From positions 558,001 to 622,000 of the forward strand of contig NZ_PDOD01000002.1 of assembly GCF_003226325.1 (NCBI RefSeq): a stretch of DNA of 64,000 bases, given 5' to 3'. The DNA is from Salipaludibacillus keqinensis. GTDB lineage: Bacteria > Bacillota > Bacilli > Bacillales > Salisediminibacteriaceae. The position numbers and the translations under genes are program-made. This document shows positions 44,672 through 54,309 of this stretch, piece by piece. Each line of letters begins with the position of its first letter. The stretch's first letter is position 1. The notes beneath the pieces are model-generated. The model was given only the letters and a program-made list of their open reading frames with translations. It ran no database searches and had not been told where the DNA came from.

Positions 44672-45012
44672 ACTAGGTTCACCTCAATTTGGTAGAGAAA
44701 AGATCGTCTCTACTCCTTCTCTTTTTTATTGTATCCTTTTATTTTCCATCCGCCAATGAGATTTTAACGTACCTCCCATTTTTTTAGATCTACTCATAGT
44801 TTAATAGTAAGCCAAGCTGCATCAAACAATCTGCAGACTGCTTTTATCTCCGCCTTAGGTCTGAGTTTTATTGTTTTGATTAGTGGTTCATGACGCGTCA
44901 TGCTAGACAGGTGCTAATCCGGTAGCACCTATGCAGCATGACCTCGTGGATCAGGACGATAACCTGAGAAATTAGGAGCATTTAAGAGGTATAAAACGCT
45001 CCCCAACATAGG
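44672..45012. other. Intergenic region holding the second dispersed palindrome
   Basis: About 340 bp without a gene. It carries the hairpin at 44898-44941 and, on the left, the lia promoter. Nothing else is evident. Confidence 0.4.
44898..44941. repeat. Dispersed palindrome copy 2
   Basis: Nested hairpin: outer CATGCT/GCATG, inner AGGTGCTA/TAGCACCT around a 6-nt loop. The core and the neighbouring CATGAC match the palindrome at 287-322. Confidence 0.65.
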
Positions 45013-45052
45013 AAAAGGCTGTCACCAAAAGTTGTACTTTTGGGACAGCCTC
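45013..45052 (-). terminator. Terminator of fabH-fabF
   Basis: GGCTGTC-CCAAAAGT pairs with ACTTTTGG-GACAGCC; four T follow on the minus strand, about 50 bp after the fabF stop. Confidence 0.7.
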
Positions 45053-45100
45053 TTCCATACAGATCATTATTTTAATGTTTTTTCCATTTTTGTTGTTAAG

Positions 45101-46342
45101 TTATTCTGCAAACCGCTTGAAGATTAATGACACATTGTGTCCTCCAAAACCTAGTGAATTACTCATGACGACAGGAACATCTTGCTTTCTAGCTTCATTA
45201 GGAACATAGTCTAAATCACATTCAGGATCCTCGTTTACATAGTTCATCGTCGCAGGAATAATCCCCTCTTGGATCGCTTTGACGGAGAATATCGCTTCAA
45301 TCGCGCCGGCGGCTCCAAGTAAATGGCCGGTCATTGATTTGGTTGAACTAATTGCTAATTTAGCAGCATGATCACCAAAGACTGTCTTGGCTGCTATCGT
45401 TTCATATTTATCATTGTAGCCTGTACTCGTTCCGTGAGCATTTAAATACGTGACATCACTTGGCGTTAACTGGGCATTCTCCAGTGCTTCTTGCATCGCA
45501 CGGACAGCGCCTTCGCCTTCTGGAGCTGGTGCGGTCACATGATACGCATCACCTGTTGCTCCATAGCCTACAATCTCTGCGTGAATGTGAGCTCCACGTT
45601 TTTTAGCTGATTCAAGCGATTCGAGGATGAGGATTCCGGCTCCTTCACCCATGACAAATCCGTCACGGTCTTTATCGAATGGACGACTAGCCGTTTTCGG
45701 ATCTGAATTTGTGGAAAGAGCTTTCGCCGAGCAGAAGCCTGCAAAAGACATTTCGGTAATCGGTGCCTCTGCGCCCCCGGTGATCATCACGTCTGCATCT
45801 CCACGTTCAATTACTTTGTACGCATCACCAATGGAATTTGCTCCTGACGCACATGCTGTTACGGAACATGAGTTTACTCCTTTAGCTCCTAAATGAATGG
45901 AAACTTGACCTGAAGCCATATCAGGAATGAGCATTGGAACGAAGAATGGTGACACCCGTCGATAACCTCTTTTTTCGTATAATCGGAATTGTTTCTCGTA
46001 CGTTTCCATTCCGCCAATTCCTGATCCAATCCAGACACCTACGCGATTGGCATTCGTTTCATCAATCGTTAAGTTCGCGTTTTTCACAGCCATCATCGCA
46101 CTAGCCACGGCAAACTGTGTGAACCTGTCCATTTTTCTGGCATCTTTGCCTTCCATAAATGCGGCGGGATCAAATTCTTTCGCTTCTGCCGCAACCGTAG
46201 CTGGGAAAGTGCCCTCTTCAAATTTTGATAGATGATCAATGCCTGATTCGCCATTAATCAGCTTTTCCCAAGTTGTTTCTACATTATTTCCTAAAGGCGT
46301 TACAGCTCCTACACCCGTAACGACCACTCGATTCTTTTTCAT
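45101..46342 (-). CDS. fabF: 3-oxoacyl-[ACP] synthase II
   Basis: A 413-residue condensing enzyme of fatty acid elongation. The Cys-His-His triad is visible: [13 protein letters not shown] (nucleophile), [11 protein letters not shown] and [13 protein letters not shown]. Length equals B. subtilis FabF (413). It lies 33 bp after fabH and is co-transcribed under the FapR operator upstream of fabH. It elongates acyl-ACP with malonyl-ACP. Confidence 0.97.
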   Translation of the reverse strand: MKKNRVVVTGVGAVTPLGNNVETTWEKLINGESGIDHLSKFEEGTFPATVAAEAKEFDPAAFMEGKDARKMDRFTQFAVASAMMAVKNANLTIDETNANRVGVWIGSGIGGMETYEKQFRLYEKRGYRRVSPFFVPMLIPDMASGQVSIHLGAKGVNSCSVTACASGANSIGDAYKVIERGDADVMITGGAEAPITEMSFAGFCSAKALSTNSDPKTASRPFDKDRDGFVMGEGAGILILESLESAKKRGAHIHAEIVGYGATGDAYHVTAPAPEGEGAVRAMQEALENAQLTPSDVTYLNAHGTSTGYNDKYETIAAKTVFGDHAAKLAISSTKSMTGHLLGAAGAIEAIFSVKAIQEGIIPATMNYVNEDPECDLDYVPNEARKQDVPVVMSNSLGFGGHNVSLIFKRFAE

Positions 46343-46375
46343 CCGTTCTGCTCCTTTCGAATTTACCTTGTCTAG

Positions 46376-47308
46376 TTATTTTCCCCATTTGAGTGCGACG
46401 GCACCCCATACTAACCCTGCTCCAAATCCTACTAGAACGAGAAGGTCTCCATCTTTAATTTTATCATTTTCAAGCTCGTAAACTAATGATAATGGGATTG
46501 ATGCGGAAGAAGTATTCCCGTATCGGTCTACAGTCATGGACATTTTTTCTACCGGTAAATCCAGTCGCTGACGAGCCGCTTCCATAATCCGGATATTTGC
46601 TTGGTGAGGAATCAGAAAATCCACATCTTCTTTCGTCAATCCTGCTTTATGAACCACATTCATAGCTGATTCTCCCATTTGCCTAACAGCGAATTTGAAG
46701 ACTTCCCTACCGTTCATTAGCAGATGGTCTTCCATTCGGATATGATTGCCTCCTGTTCCGTCTGATCCAAGCTCAAATGAAAGGATTCCACGATCGTCTG
46801 AGACGGGTCCTAATAACGCAGCGCCTGAGCCATCTCCAAATAAAACGGCTGTATTTCGATCGTCCCAATCAACAATTTTAGATAACTTTTCAGTACCTAC
46901 GACTAATACGTGTTTGTATTCTTCTGATTCAATAAATTGTTTACCCGTTACTAGTCCATACATAAAGCCAGCACAGGCAGCACTTACATCCATAGCTGAA
47001 GCTTTCGTAGCTCCCAATTGCTTTTGCAACATGGAAGAAACGGAAGGAAATGTTTGATCTGGTGTCACCGTAGCGACGATAATCATATCTATTTCTTCTG
47101 GGTGAATTCCTGCTTTTTCGATAGCTTCTAAAGAAGCATAATAGCTCATGTGCGAAGTATCTATATCGTCAGAAGCAATTCTTCTCTCTACTATTCCAGT
47201 TCTGGTGCGAATCCATTCGTCGTTCGTATCAACCTTTTTCTCTAAATCTTTATTTGTGACGACATGCTCTGGAACGTATTTACCCATTCCCCATATTCCT
47301 GCTCGCAT
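46376..47308 (-). CDS. fabH: 3-oxoacyl-[ACP] synthase III
   Basis: A 310-residue initiating condensing enzyme that joins acyl-CoA primers to malonyl-ACP; in Bacillus it prefers branched primers. The catalytic Cys is in [13 protein letters not shown] (near 112), the His in [12 protein letters not shown] and the Asn in [11 protein letters not shown]. Corresponds to FabHA. First gene of fabH-fabF; good ribosome binding site. Confidence 0.97.
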   Translation of the reverse strand: MRAGIWGMGKYVPEHVVTNKDLEKKVDTNDEWIRTRTGIVERRIASDDIDTSHMSYYASLEAIEKAGIHPEEIDMIIVATVTPDQTFPSVSSMLQKQLGATKASAMDVSAACAGFMYGLVTGKQFIESEEYKHVLVVGTEKLSKIVDWDDRNTAVLFGDGSGAALLGPVSDDRGILSFELGSDGTGGNHIRMEDHLLMNGREVFKFAVRQMGESAMNVVHKAGLTKEDVDFLIPHQANIRIMEAARQRLDLPVEKMSMTVDRYGNTSSASIPLSLVYELENDKIKDGDLLVLVGFGAGLVWGAVALKWGK

Positions 47309-47345
47309 CTCGTTTCCTCCTTAAAATAACTTTTTATACTTATGA

Positions 47346-47362
47346 TTATGACCTAGTCCTAA
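47346..47362. promoter_or_regulatory. FapR-like operator upstream of fabH
   Basis: TTATGACCTAGTCCTAA matches the FapR consensus TTAGTACCTRGTCTTAA at most positions and lies 38 bp before the fabH start. With the fabI site it shows a common lipid regulon. Confidence 0.75.
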
Positions 47363-47490
47363 AAAAAATGCAATCCTGGATATTTCGGGTTTGAAAATAG
47401 ATGTCTTATGTAATTGCTGTTCTTAAACATTCTTGTTAATCCTGTTTTTTTCGGTCGTTCTCAATCTAAGCATTTCGAGACTTACTTCTC

Positions 47491-47616
47491 TTCATTTTGG
47501 CTGGACACCTTCTCAATTTAGCTGAACACCACTTCGTTTGGCTACACAACTCCCCTATTTGGCAGAACAACTCCCGGTTTTGGCTAAACACCTACAGTTC
47601 AGCTGAACAAATTCTC
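47491..47616. repeat. Degenerate array with 21-bp period (array D)
   Basis: Six consecutive 21-bp units with a consensus near TTTGGCTGAACACCTCCC; the last is 22 bp. Period and divergence resemble arrays C and E but the sequence is different. It lies upstream of fabH and after the terminator of the gene at 47701. Confidence 0.8.
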
Positions 47617-47620
47617 GCAC

Positions 47621-47654
47621 AAAAAACTGTGCATCACTCAGTGCACAGTTTTTG
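47621..47654. terminator. Terminator of the gene at 47701
   Basis: AAAAACTGTGCA and its complement form a 12-bp stem with T-runs on both strands. Confidence 0.85.
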
Positions 47655-47700
47655 AGCGATCAATATACTTTTTTAAGCTTCTACTAATTAGCGTAACTCC

Positions 47701-48036
47701 TTACTCATTCAATGTGTCAGAATCGATCGCTTTCATTAGTTCTTCAAACATTTCATCCACTCGTTTTACTAACGCGGCTTCCTTATCTGTTTTCGGTTCA
47801 TGTTTCTTTAATTCTTCATATGTTCCTAGATAAGCATCAATGTCTCTCGTAGCGATTTGAGCGATCGAAACATAACATAAAAGAGTCACATTTGGCTTCT
47901 CTTCTTGATGAAATAATGGTACAAGAGGTTCTAGTAATTCTTTCGCTTCTTGGTAGTTTTTCTTGTGAACGGCTTCATACCCTTTTACAATTCGATCAGC
48001 CATTTTCTTGATAGCTATTGATTGCTCTTCTGCCAT
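47701..48036 (-). CDS. Small helical protein of unknown function
   Basis: A 111-residue, wholly helical, acidic protein; the pattern around YEAVHKKNYQEAKELLEPL recalls a TPR-like helix pair. No membrane segment or catalytic motif. It lies 63 bp after the DinB-like gene on the same strand and ends at a strong terminator. I do not recognise the family. Confidence 0.7.
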   Translation of the reverse strand: MAEEQSIAIKKMADRIVKGYEAVHKKNYQEAKELLEPLVPLFHQEEKPNVTLLCYVSIAQIATRDIDAYLGTYEELKKHEPKTDKEAALVKRVDEMFEELMKAIDSDTLNE

Positions 48037-48099
48037 ACATCAAACTCCTAACATCATTTCTGTTTCGTTTTTCTAAAAATCTTGTCGGGGTCAAGCCTA

Positions 48100-48654
48100 T
48101 TAAATAGACAAATACGGGCTATTGAAATGATCCCACTTTTCTCGTTGGCCGTTTATCCATTTTAACAGTAAATACATCTGACCTAAATGATAACTTTCAT
48201 GATGAATGAGATGGTAAAGAATCCATTCCGCAGAGTACTTCCCATCTGATTCTTGACCCAAAATATGATAACCTGATTTTCGGAACTCATGATCAGACAC
48301 TTCCAAGTAAAATTCTCTCGTCAACATCCGAGCTTCACCTAACCTAGATAGAAACCAACTCTTTTCCAATTCAGGGGGAGCTGTAATCACCTGTTTTTCC
48401 TGTAAATAAAAACGTTCTCGTTCTTCATCATTGATTCCAGTGTCTCGCAAAACCATGTTGTTCCACCATAACTCGATCTGCGCCAAGTGAAGAGCATAAC
48501 CCGCAATTGTAGGGAGATCGTGAACTTTATGATGAATGTCCTGTTCATCTAATTCGTCTAGTAGACCGAGGAGACGCTCTCTCGTTTGAATTAAGCCTCC
48601 TAGTAAATGAACCGATTCTCTTGAAGAAGCAGGTGCTAAAGAATATTCTCTCAT
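48100..48654 (-). CDS. DinB-superfamily protein
   Basis: A 184-residue four-helix-bundle protein of the DinB/YfiT type. The three metal-binding histidines are placed as expected: GYALHLAQIELWW in helix 2 and LIHHESYHLGQM in helix 4. Such proteins are often metal-dependent thiol transferases or hydrolases; the substrate is unknown. It ends where the unknown gene at 47701 begins, and starts 19 bp after med. Confidence 0.8.
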   Translation of the reverse strand: MREYSLAPASSRESVHLLGGLIQTRERLLGLLDELDEQDIHHKVHDLPTIAGYALHLAQIELWWNNMVLRDTGINDEERERFYLQEKQVITAPPELEKSWFLSRLGEARMLTREFYLEVSDHEFRKSGYHILGQESDGKYSAEWILYHLIHHESYHLGQMYLLLKWINGQREKWDHFNSPYLSI

Positions 48655-48672
48655 GATTGTTCCCCTCCATAG

Positions 48673-49629
48673 TTAATTCAAGTTATTAGGTAAGTCTCCA
48701 GTCTCGATGTACGTTGAAATATGCCCTTCTAGCCATTCTTGGGTACTTGCAGAAACTCCTTGACCATATTTACCCATGGTGATCACGTCATCTTGAAAAT
48801 CAAAATAAATATTACCACTTTCAAGTTCACCCTTTTGGTAACGAGTAGCAGCGTATTCATATAATTTCTCAACTTCTTGAACCGTACTGGTCAATACTGT
48901 AGATTCCCCTAAATCCAATTGATCTCCTACATAACCAATAGCATGGAGTCCTTCTTTTTTCACTTCTTCGATGATGGTCAAATGATACCCATCGCCAGCA
49001 GGATAGAAGATATCTACATTGTTTCGATTCATATCTCGAAATATTTTCAGTGCTTCCTCTTCATCTACCCAACTTTCAACGAAATCAACCTTGACAGTGA
49101 CTGAAGGTAAATGAAATTTAGCCCCATCTTCAAATCCTTGAACCTCTGGTTGAAAGGGAAAGGCTGCGATTACACCTACTGAATGGGAATCAGATACCTC
49201 ACTTGCAAGCATTCCTGCAAAAAAGCCCATGGCGTAGCCATCAAAGTGAAGGCTCGTTACATTATCACCCTCCACCTCTCCATTAAAGCTAATAAAATGA
49301 ATGTCTGGATACTCGTCTTTTATATCCATAAAGATGTCCGCATACAAATGACTATGGCCAAAAATTAACCCTACTTCTTCCTCACTGAACTCATCAATGG
49401 CTTCTCGCACTAGCTGTTGAGATCGAATATCTTCTTTAATCAGAACATCCACATCTAATGACGATTGTAGCTTTAACATTCCTTGGTAACCTTTTGCGTT
49501 CCAACCTTGATCATCGATTGGATGAGGAAGAAGAAAGCCGACTTTTTCCAAAGGCTTCTCTTGAGCTTGAACACAGCCGACCAAAAAAACCATTAGAGAA
49601 AATACGAATACCATGATCTTTCTATCCAT
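48673..49629 (-). CDS. med: Med-like lipoprotein (BMP family), competence regulator
   Basis: A 318-residue lipoprotein with a lipobox signal peptide (FVFSLMVFLVGCVQAQEK, Cys near residue 19) and a periplasmic-binding-protein fold of the BMP/PnrA type (VGFLLPHPIDDQGWNAKG, FDGYAMGFFAGMLASE, VGVIAAFPFQPEVQGF). The closest known context is B. subtilis med, next to fabHA, whose product stimulates comK. In B. subtilis comZ follows med; here a DinB-like gene does instead. Confidence 0.88.
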   Translation of the reverse strand: MDRKIMVFVFSLMVFLVGCVQAQEKPLEKVGFLLPHPIDDQGWNAKGYQGMLKLQSSLDVDVLIKEDIRSQQLVREAIDEFSEEEVGLIFGHSHLYADIFMDIKDEYPDIHFISFNGEVEGDNVTSLHFDGYAMGFFAGMLASEVSDSHSVGVIAAFPFQPEVQGFEDGAKFHLPSVTVKVDFVESWVDEEEALKIFRDMNRNNVDIFYPAGDGYHLTIIEEVKKEGLHAIGYVGDQLDLGESTVLTSTVQEVEKLYEYAATRYQKGELESGNIYFDFQDDVITMGKYGQGVSASTQEWLEGHISTYIETGDLPNNLN

Positions 49630-49871
49630 TCTTCATGACACACTCCCTGTGAATCATTCCTAAAATGAAATGATGTGGTTAATTGTTTGAACCACGCTTC
49701 CAAATGGAACGTAGAAAGCAGGTCACCGTTAATCATTCTGTTCTTAATAAATAATAGTTCGACATCCGCTAGGAATTTCCTCTTTTCTTTACATATTGAC
49801 CACGGAAACCCTGAATCGTTCCCTTTCGGCTAAAGCTCCGCTCTTATTATGAAAATTGAATCGGTGATGAT

Positions 49872-50036
49872 TTATTTATCGTTCTTCCATTTAAAAAATA
49901 ACCATTCACTGACTCCCCCTGCAAATAACGACGTAATCACAATGACTTCCATTGGCCACTCAGTCGTGTGGGATAAGAACATAAATAATGATAATGAAAT
50001 GATTGCAAAGATCACTACTCCATATACAAGCCGCAT
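49872..50036 (-). CDS. Small two-helix membrane protein (YjzD position)
   Basis: 54 residues starting MRLVYGVVIFAIISLSLF, with two hydrophobic segments and a charged end (FFKWKNDK). GGAGAGGGG precedes the ATG. It lies downstream of the yjzC-like gene, the place of yjzD (DUF2929) in B. subtilis; size and topology agree but I cannot confirm the family by sequence. Confidence 0.6.
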   Translation of the reverse strand: MRLVYGVVIFAIISLSLFMFLSHTTEWPMEVIVITSLFAGGVSEWLFFKWKNDK

Positions 50037-50092
50037 ACTATACCCCTCTCCATTCCTTCTATAAGAGTCGCAAAAAATCGTTATAAAAACAA

Positions 50093-50122
50093 GAAAAAAA
50101 ATCGAAGGAAGCGCCTCCGATT
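50093..50122 (-). terminator. Terminator of yjzC
   Basis: AATCGGAGG pairs with CCTTCGATT (one G-U) and seven T follow on the minus strand; two bases after the yjzC stop codon. Confidence 0.8.
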
Positions 50123-50124
50123 CT

Positions 50125-50304
50125 TCATGGCTTACGTTTATATGTCCATACACGATCTTTATTGGTCGTGTCAGGAAAGGTTGCTCCTGCTTCTAAATGA
50201 ACTTGCTGCGGGTTTTGTACCATACTTCCTGTTTCACCGATTTCTACATACATGCCATTATTGGGAGCTTTCTCCCCTGATTTGAACTGCCTGCTTTGCC
50301 CCAT
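50125..50304 (-). CDS. yjzC: YjzC family protein
   Basis: A 59-residue protein, the same length as B. subtilis YjzC and matching it along its length: MGQSRQFKSGEKAPNNGMY, VEIGETGSMVQNP and RVWTYKRKP. GAGGTGAGG lies before the ATG. Function unknown; the small soluble protein is found through the Bacillaceae. It has its own terminator, and sits near med as in B. subtilis. Confidence 0.88.
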   Translation of the reverse strand: MGQSRQFKSGEKAPNNGMYVEIGETGSMVQNPQQVHLEAGATFPDTTNKDRVWTYKRKP

Positions 50305-50357
50305 ACCCTCACCTCAATTTTCATATTTAGGTATAAGGTGAGCTAGATTAACTGATT

Positions 50358-51083
50358 TTATCCATAATAGTAACCAACAATGATCGCTACAAAAAATACA
50401 CTACTGTTGATTATTTCGATCACACCAATTTGCATTGGTCTCTGGAAATATTTTTTTGGCAGAACGAGTGTTTTAAGCAAAGAAACAAGAAATGCCACCG
50501 CTGCACCATAAAAGGAGGCTACCGTCATAACAATCACCATCACTACATGATAAGTGGTGGAAACTTTACGAAACACAACGTTCCCTTTTTCTCTTAGTAA
50601 CGATTTAACGTGGAAAACACTCCCTGTAAAAAACGCAATGGTTACTATAACATAATGGAAGGCTTCAACCGTAATGACTCCGTGACCTAATCGGTAGGAA
50701 AAGAGTAATAACCCCGATAAGGCCGTGATCGCCACGACATCATTGATAAATAATCGTTCTTTTTTCAGTTTTGCAAAGATTAAATTCACACAGAAAAAAG
50801 GTAAAATGAAAAGGCCAATAACTAGTAGCTGAGGGTCGATCCAGATGTATGGTAATGCAAAAAGGCTTCCACAGATCATATATATAATAAATGATGGCCA
50901 TACATCTTTGTGTTTAGGCTGTCTTAAATAAGTTAGTAGAGGGGCTTGAGCGAAATAAATACTTAATAAACCAAGAAAAAAAATCCCGTGATGAAGATTG
51001 ATGCCCGTTATACTTGCTCCGATCCAATAAGGGACGATGAACATCGCCCATGCCCCATGTTCTCTAGGAATGTACCATTTCAT
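50358..51083 (-). CDS. ywiC: YwiC-like membrane protein, anaerobic
   Basis: A 241-residue protein with about seven membrane helices and the family start KWYIPREHGAWAMFIVPYW. The ywiC gene of B. subtilis lies beside fnr and narK; here too it is close to fnr and the nitrate genes. An Fnr box centred exactly 41.5 bp before the predicted transcription start shows direct anaerobic activation. Function unknown. The ATG at 51083 follows GAGGAGAT. Confidence 0.85.
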   Translation of the reverse strand: MKWYIPREHGAWAMFIVPYWIGASITGINLHHGIFFLGLLSIYFAQAPLLTYLRQPKHKDVWPSFIIYMICGSLFALPYIWIDPQLLVIGLFILPFFCVNLIFAKLKKERLFINDVVAITALSGLLLFSYRLGHGVITVEAFHYVIVTIAFFTGSVFHVKSLLREKGNVVFRKVSTTYHVVMVIVMTVASFYGAAVAFLVSLLKTLVLPKKYFQRPMQIGVIEIINSSVFFVAIIVGYYYG

Positions 51084-51118
51084 AGAAATCTCCTCTTTCG
51101 TCAATATGGCTTAACTTC

Positions 51119-51161
51119 ATTTTACTAACCCTCACGCTTTTTGTATGTGATACGCATCACA
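51119..51161 (-). promoter_or_regulatory. Fnr-dependent promoter of ywiC
   Basis: TGTGA-TACGCA-TCACA at 51146-51161 is a perfect Fnr palindrome, centre 51153.5. On the minus strand TAAAAT (51124-51119) is the -10 box, so the start is near 51112 and the site lies at -41.5, the classic activating position. The divergent gene at 51250 may share the site. Confidence 0.85.
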
Positions 51162-51249
51162 AAGTATACTGTGATTTTTCCCACAGCGAATGAGATCCTA
51201 ATTTGATATCCTATGAGTAGATAAAATTAAGAAATGAGGAGGCACCTGC

Positions 51250-51795
51250 ATGTTGAACGTCCAGTTAACCTATGAAAGGGATGGAGGGCTTTATCCTGTC
51301 TTAACCAAATTCGGTTTTGACTTTCATACAGATCATTATCAGAAAAAGTTAAATTCTGACTCCTTTTTAGTCAAAGCTGTGAATAGATCAGAATCAAACG
51401 TTCTTGAACTCTATTGCAAAGATGAAGTGTCATTTGACGGCTGCAAAGAATTCCATCACTTAATTGTCCATTTAGCCAAAGCGTTGGAGGCCTCCATCAA
51501 TGACGAGGAAGCCATGCTTGGATATGATTCTTTAGGAAACCCTGCTCATTTAGTAACCAATTTCCAGTCGTGGAGCCACTTTCTCGATCAAGCCAAACAC
51601 CGATCGATGGAAGGTTATACGGTTGAAGTGTACGATGGGAAACGACTGCTAGGAAGAGGGATCATGGTTCAAGCCGATTTAGCCACAGGTGACGAGCAAC
51701 CTGTGACGAAAACTCCTTATTGCACAATCATATCCGCTGAAGGAGAAGAAACGTTTCTGGGTGATCACTTGAAAATCATTCCAGTTGTAGAATAA
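51250..51795 (+). CDS. Unknown protein divergent from ywiC
   Basis: A 181-residue soluble protein starting MLNVQLTYERDGGLYPVLTK, without signal peptide, cysteine motif or recognised domain. GAGGAGG precedes the ATG. The Fnr box between it and ywiC lies about 97 bp before its start codon, so it may also be oxygen-regulated; the position relative to a plus-strand promoter is not ideal. Not in the B. subtilis fnr locus as I know it. Confidence 0.65.
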   Translation: MLNVQLTYERDGGLYPVLTKFGFDFHTDHYQKKLNSDSFLVKAVNRSESNVLELYCKDEVSFDGCKEFHHLIVHLAKALEASINDEEAMLGYDSLGNPAHLVTNFQSWSHFLDQAKHRSMEGYTVEVYDGKRLLGRGIMVQADLATGDEQPVTKTPYCTIISAEGEETFLGDHLKIIPVVE

Positions 51796-51826
51796 AAAAA
51801 CGGACTTGAGTCAGGAGCTCAAGTCC
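51794..51826 (-). terminator. Terminator downstream of fnr
   Basis: GGACTTGAG and CTCAAGTCC form a 9-bp stem with seven T on the minus strand. A second hairpin (TCATGAATAAG/CTTATTCATGA, about 51868-51895) lies between it and fnr. Confidence 0.75.
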
Positions 51827-51901
51827 CTTATAGATCTTTCCTTTGTATGTATTCACAAGTAAAAGGATCATGAATAAGGAAGCTTATTCATGACCCTCTA
51901 T

Positions 51902-52612
51902 TCAAATCGTACATATTTCAACTGGGCAATCTCCGCAGTGCAAATAATTTTTCAAGTGCTGAATATCATGGATGGTGATATAGCCATTTTTCATCGATAA
52001 GACATTCGATTTCTTCAATTCATTCAACAGGCGGTTGACACTCTCTCTTGTCGTGCCAATGTAATTCGCTATGTCCTGATTGGTTAAATGAACATTTATG
52101 AAGATCCCTTCCTCTTTGTGAATGCCATAAGAATTACTAAAACGGATCAATGTTGAATAGAGGGCGCCTGTTTTCCCGCAGAGAATCAAGTCACGAAACT
52201 TTGCCTGTGTTGATTGGGTGTGTCTCGCAAACCACTTCATAAAAGCCACGGCAATTTCACCGTTTTGGCGGAATAATGATTCTAGAGTGTGGCGATCAAA
52301 CCGAACTAACGTCGCATTCTCTGTCACTTCTGCTGTCACACTAATTGCCATTTCATTAAACAGCCCAACTTCTCCTACAAGTTCATCACGCTGTTTAAGG
52401 TGGACAGAGAATTCTTTTCCCTCCGATGTCATTTTGCTCAACCTTACTTTTCCTGAGCGAACAAGATAAACGTGTTCTGGAAAATCTCCTTCATAAAATA
52501 GAAAAGACCCGCTTTTCACATGAATTTCTAACCCATTCTTTAAAAGAAGTTCTCGATTTTCGTCTGATATTTCATTGAAAAACCGCTTCATTTTTAATTC
52601 TTGTTTTTCCAT
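51902..52612 (-). CDS. fnr: Fnr, oxygen-sensing transcription activator (paralogue 2)
   Basis: A 236-residue Crp/Fnr protein. It carries the C-terminal cysteine group HCGDCPVEICTI (Cys226, 229, 234) and Asp141 in KFRDLILCGK, matching the four [4Fe-4S] ligands of B. subtilis Fnr. The HTH is LTNQDIANYIGTTRESVNR; its recognition helix differs from that of paralogue 1 at few positions. It lies directly downstream of narK, as in B. subtilis. The ATG at 52612 has GGTGG six bases upstream; an ATG two codons earlier is possible. A separate promoter (TTGTCA then TATAGT) is likely near 52690. Confidence 0.93.
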   Translation of the reverse strand: MEKQELKMKRFFNEISDENRELLLKNGLEIHVKSGSFLFYEGDFPEHVYLVRSGKVRLSKMTSEGKEFSVHLKQRDELVGEVGLFNEMAISVTAEVTENATLVRFDRHTLESLFRQNGEIAVAFMKWFARHTQSTQAKFRDLILCGKTGALYSTLIRFSNSYGIHKEEGIFINVHLTNQDIANYIGTTRESVNRLLNELKKSNVLSMKNGYITIHDIQHLKNYLHCGDCPVEICTI

Positions 52613-52745
52613 GTTCATCCACCACCATCCTAGAGATTACGCATGCCCAACGCGTCCATTTCCGATCCGCGCTCTCTCATTTAATATTAACACTATACCC
52701 AAAGTAAAAAACTGACAAACGGTGAATGTTTTATGACTTTTCTAG

Positions 52746-54242
52746 CTAAGAGACGTAAGATGATTGCTGTCCTTTCGTATCTTGCTCTAGATCGACCGAT
52801 GATAATTCATAGTCCTCGCTGTGGGCACCTTTAGGTTCATCTAAGAACTTCCAGCAAAAAAGGAAACTAACAAAGGCACCTGCGGCTAAAATAAAGAAAA
52901 ACACTTGTGGCGTAACCATCGTATAAATTGTTAAATAAACAACCGCTCCTACATTCCCATAAGCACCTGCCATCCCTGAAATTTGACCGGTAATCCGTTT
53001 TTTTATGAGAGGAATAACAGCGAATGTAGCGCCTTCTGCTCCTTGAATAAAGAAAGACGTAAGGACAGTAACAAAAATAGCAAGGGCAATCGGCCAGCCG
53101 TTTGAAATAAAACCCATACTCAATAAACCAACGCTAATTCCTGACATGTAGATCAGCATGACCTTTTTCCGACTGGACATTTTGTCTGACATCCATCCGC
53201 CTAATGGACGAGCGATAAGATTCACAAAGGCAAATGAAGCAGCAATTAGTCCGGCTGACGTAGCAGACAAAGAAAATGTCATTTGAAAGAAAAACGGTAA
53301 CATCGACACAATCGCAAGTTCTGCACCAAAATTAGCAAAGTACGTTGTATTTAAAGCAGCAACATGTTTGAACTCATAGCGATCATCTTTTGGAACTCCT
53401 TTTTTCAGAATGGGCAAATTCACCCTTAGGATTTGGAAAACTTGATAAATGTATAATCCTATCAATATAACGATAATCGTATGAAGTGCCGTCACAGAAA
53501 GGAAATCCAGTTTTGTTAAACGCCATGACAACAAACCGAGTGCCGCTAATAATGGGGCGGTCCAGATGATCAACCAAACCATATCCTTATAGCTACTCAC
53601 TTCCATCGCTGCCACTTTTCTTGGTTTTTGATACGTTCTTCCTTCTGGGGTATCTTTCACTGAAAACCAATAAATCACTCCGTAAATGATGCAAATGACT
53701 CCGCTAAAAGCAATCGCATAACGCCATCCTTCGTCTCCACCAAAGAAAACAATCGCAAGCCAAGGCAAAAACATCGAGGCAAAAGCAGAGCCGAAATTGC
53801 CCCACCCCGCATAAAACCCTTCGGCAAAACCGACACTTTTAGGCGGAAACCATTCAGAGACCATGCGAATGCCGACCACGAAGCTTGCGCCGATACTACT
53901 TAGCAAAAGACGGGAAATAAACAGTTGCATCCACGTTGTCCCGAAAGCAAACATAAAAGTAGGGATCGCCATCACAATTAACAGAATGGAGAATACTTTT
54001 CTTGGCCCATACTTATCTAACAACATTCCGATCACAATTCTTGCCGGAATCGTTAAGGCCACATTTAAAATCGCCAGGGCGGCAATGTGATCCATCGTAA
54101 GCCACCCTACTGATTCAACCATGGTTCCAGCTAATGGCGCCATGTTAAACCAGGCAAAGAAAGAAACAAAAAAGGCCATCCAAGTCATGTGTAACGTCTT
54201 TGTCCGCTCATTCTTAAACTGAAACAGCTCTTTTACTGACAT
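52746..54242 (-). CDS. narK: NarK-type nitrate/nitrite MFS transporter (1)
   Basis: A 498-residue major facilitator of the nitrate/nitrite porter family with 12 helices. The signature glycine/asparagine helices are FYAGWGNFGSAFASMFLP and MAGAYGNVGAVVYLTIY, and the substrate Arg is probable in GIRMVSEWF. A long loop after helix 6 and an acidic C-terminal tail are present. It resembles the NasA/NrtP branch more than the narK neighbour upstream. The ATG at 54242 follows GAGGAG. Last gene of the nitrate operon before fnr. Confidence 0.88.
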   Translation of the reverse strand: MSVKELFQFKNERTKTLHMTWMAFFVSFFAWFNMAPLAGTMVESVGWLTMDHIAALAILNVALTIPARIVIGMLLDKYGPRKVFSILLIVMAIPTFMFAFGTTWMQLFISRLLLSSIGASFVVGIRMVSEWFPPKSVGFAEGFYAGWGNFGSAFASMFLPWLAIVFFGGDEGWRYAIAFSGVICIIYGVIYWFSVKDTPEGRTYQKPRKVAAMEVSSYKDMVWLIIWTAPLLAALGLLSWRLTKLDFLSVTALHTIIVILIGLYIYQVFQILRVNLPILKKGVPKDDRYEFKHVAALNTTYFANFGAELAIVSMLPFFFQMTFSLSATSAGLIAASFAFVNLIARPLGGWMSDKMSSRKKVMLIYMSGISVGLLSMGFISNGWPIALAIFVTVLTSFFIQGAEGATFAVIPLIKKRITGQISGMAGAYGNVGAVVYLTIYTMVTPQVFFFILAAGAFVSFLFCWKFLDEPKGAHSEDYELSSVDLEQDTKGQQSSYVS

Positions 54243-54309
54243 GTTGTTCACTCCTCGTCCAGATAGAAAAGAGGAATGATGGGCCTCTTCTCTTTGCGCT
54301 AGTTTAGGT

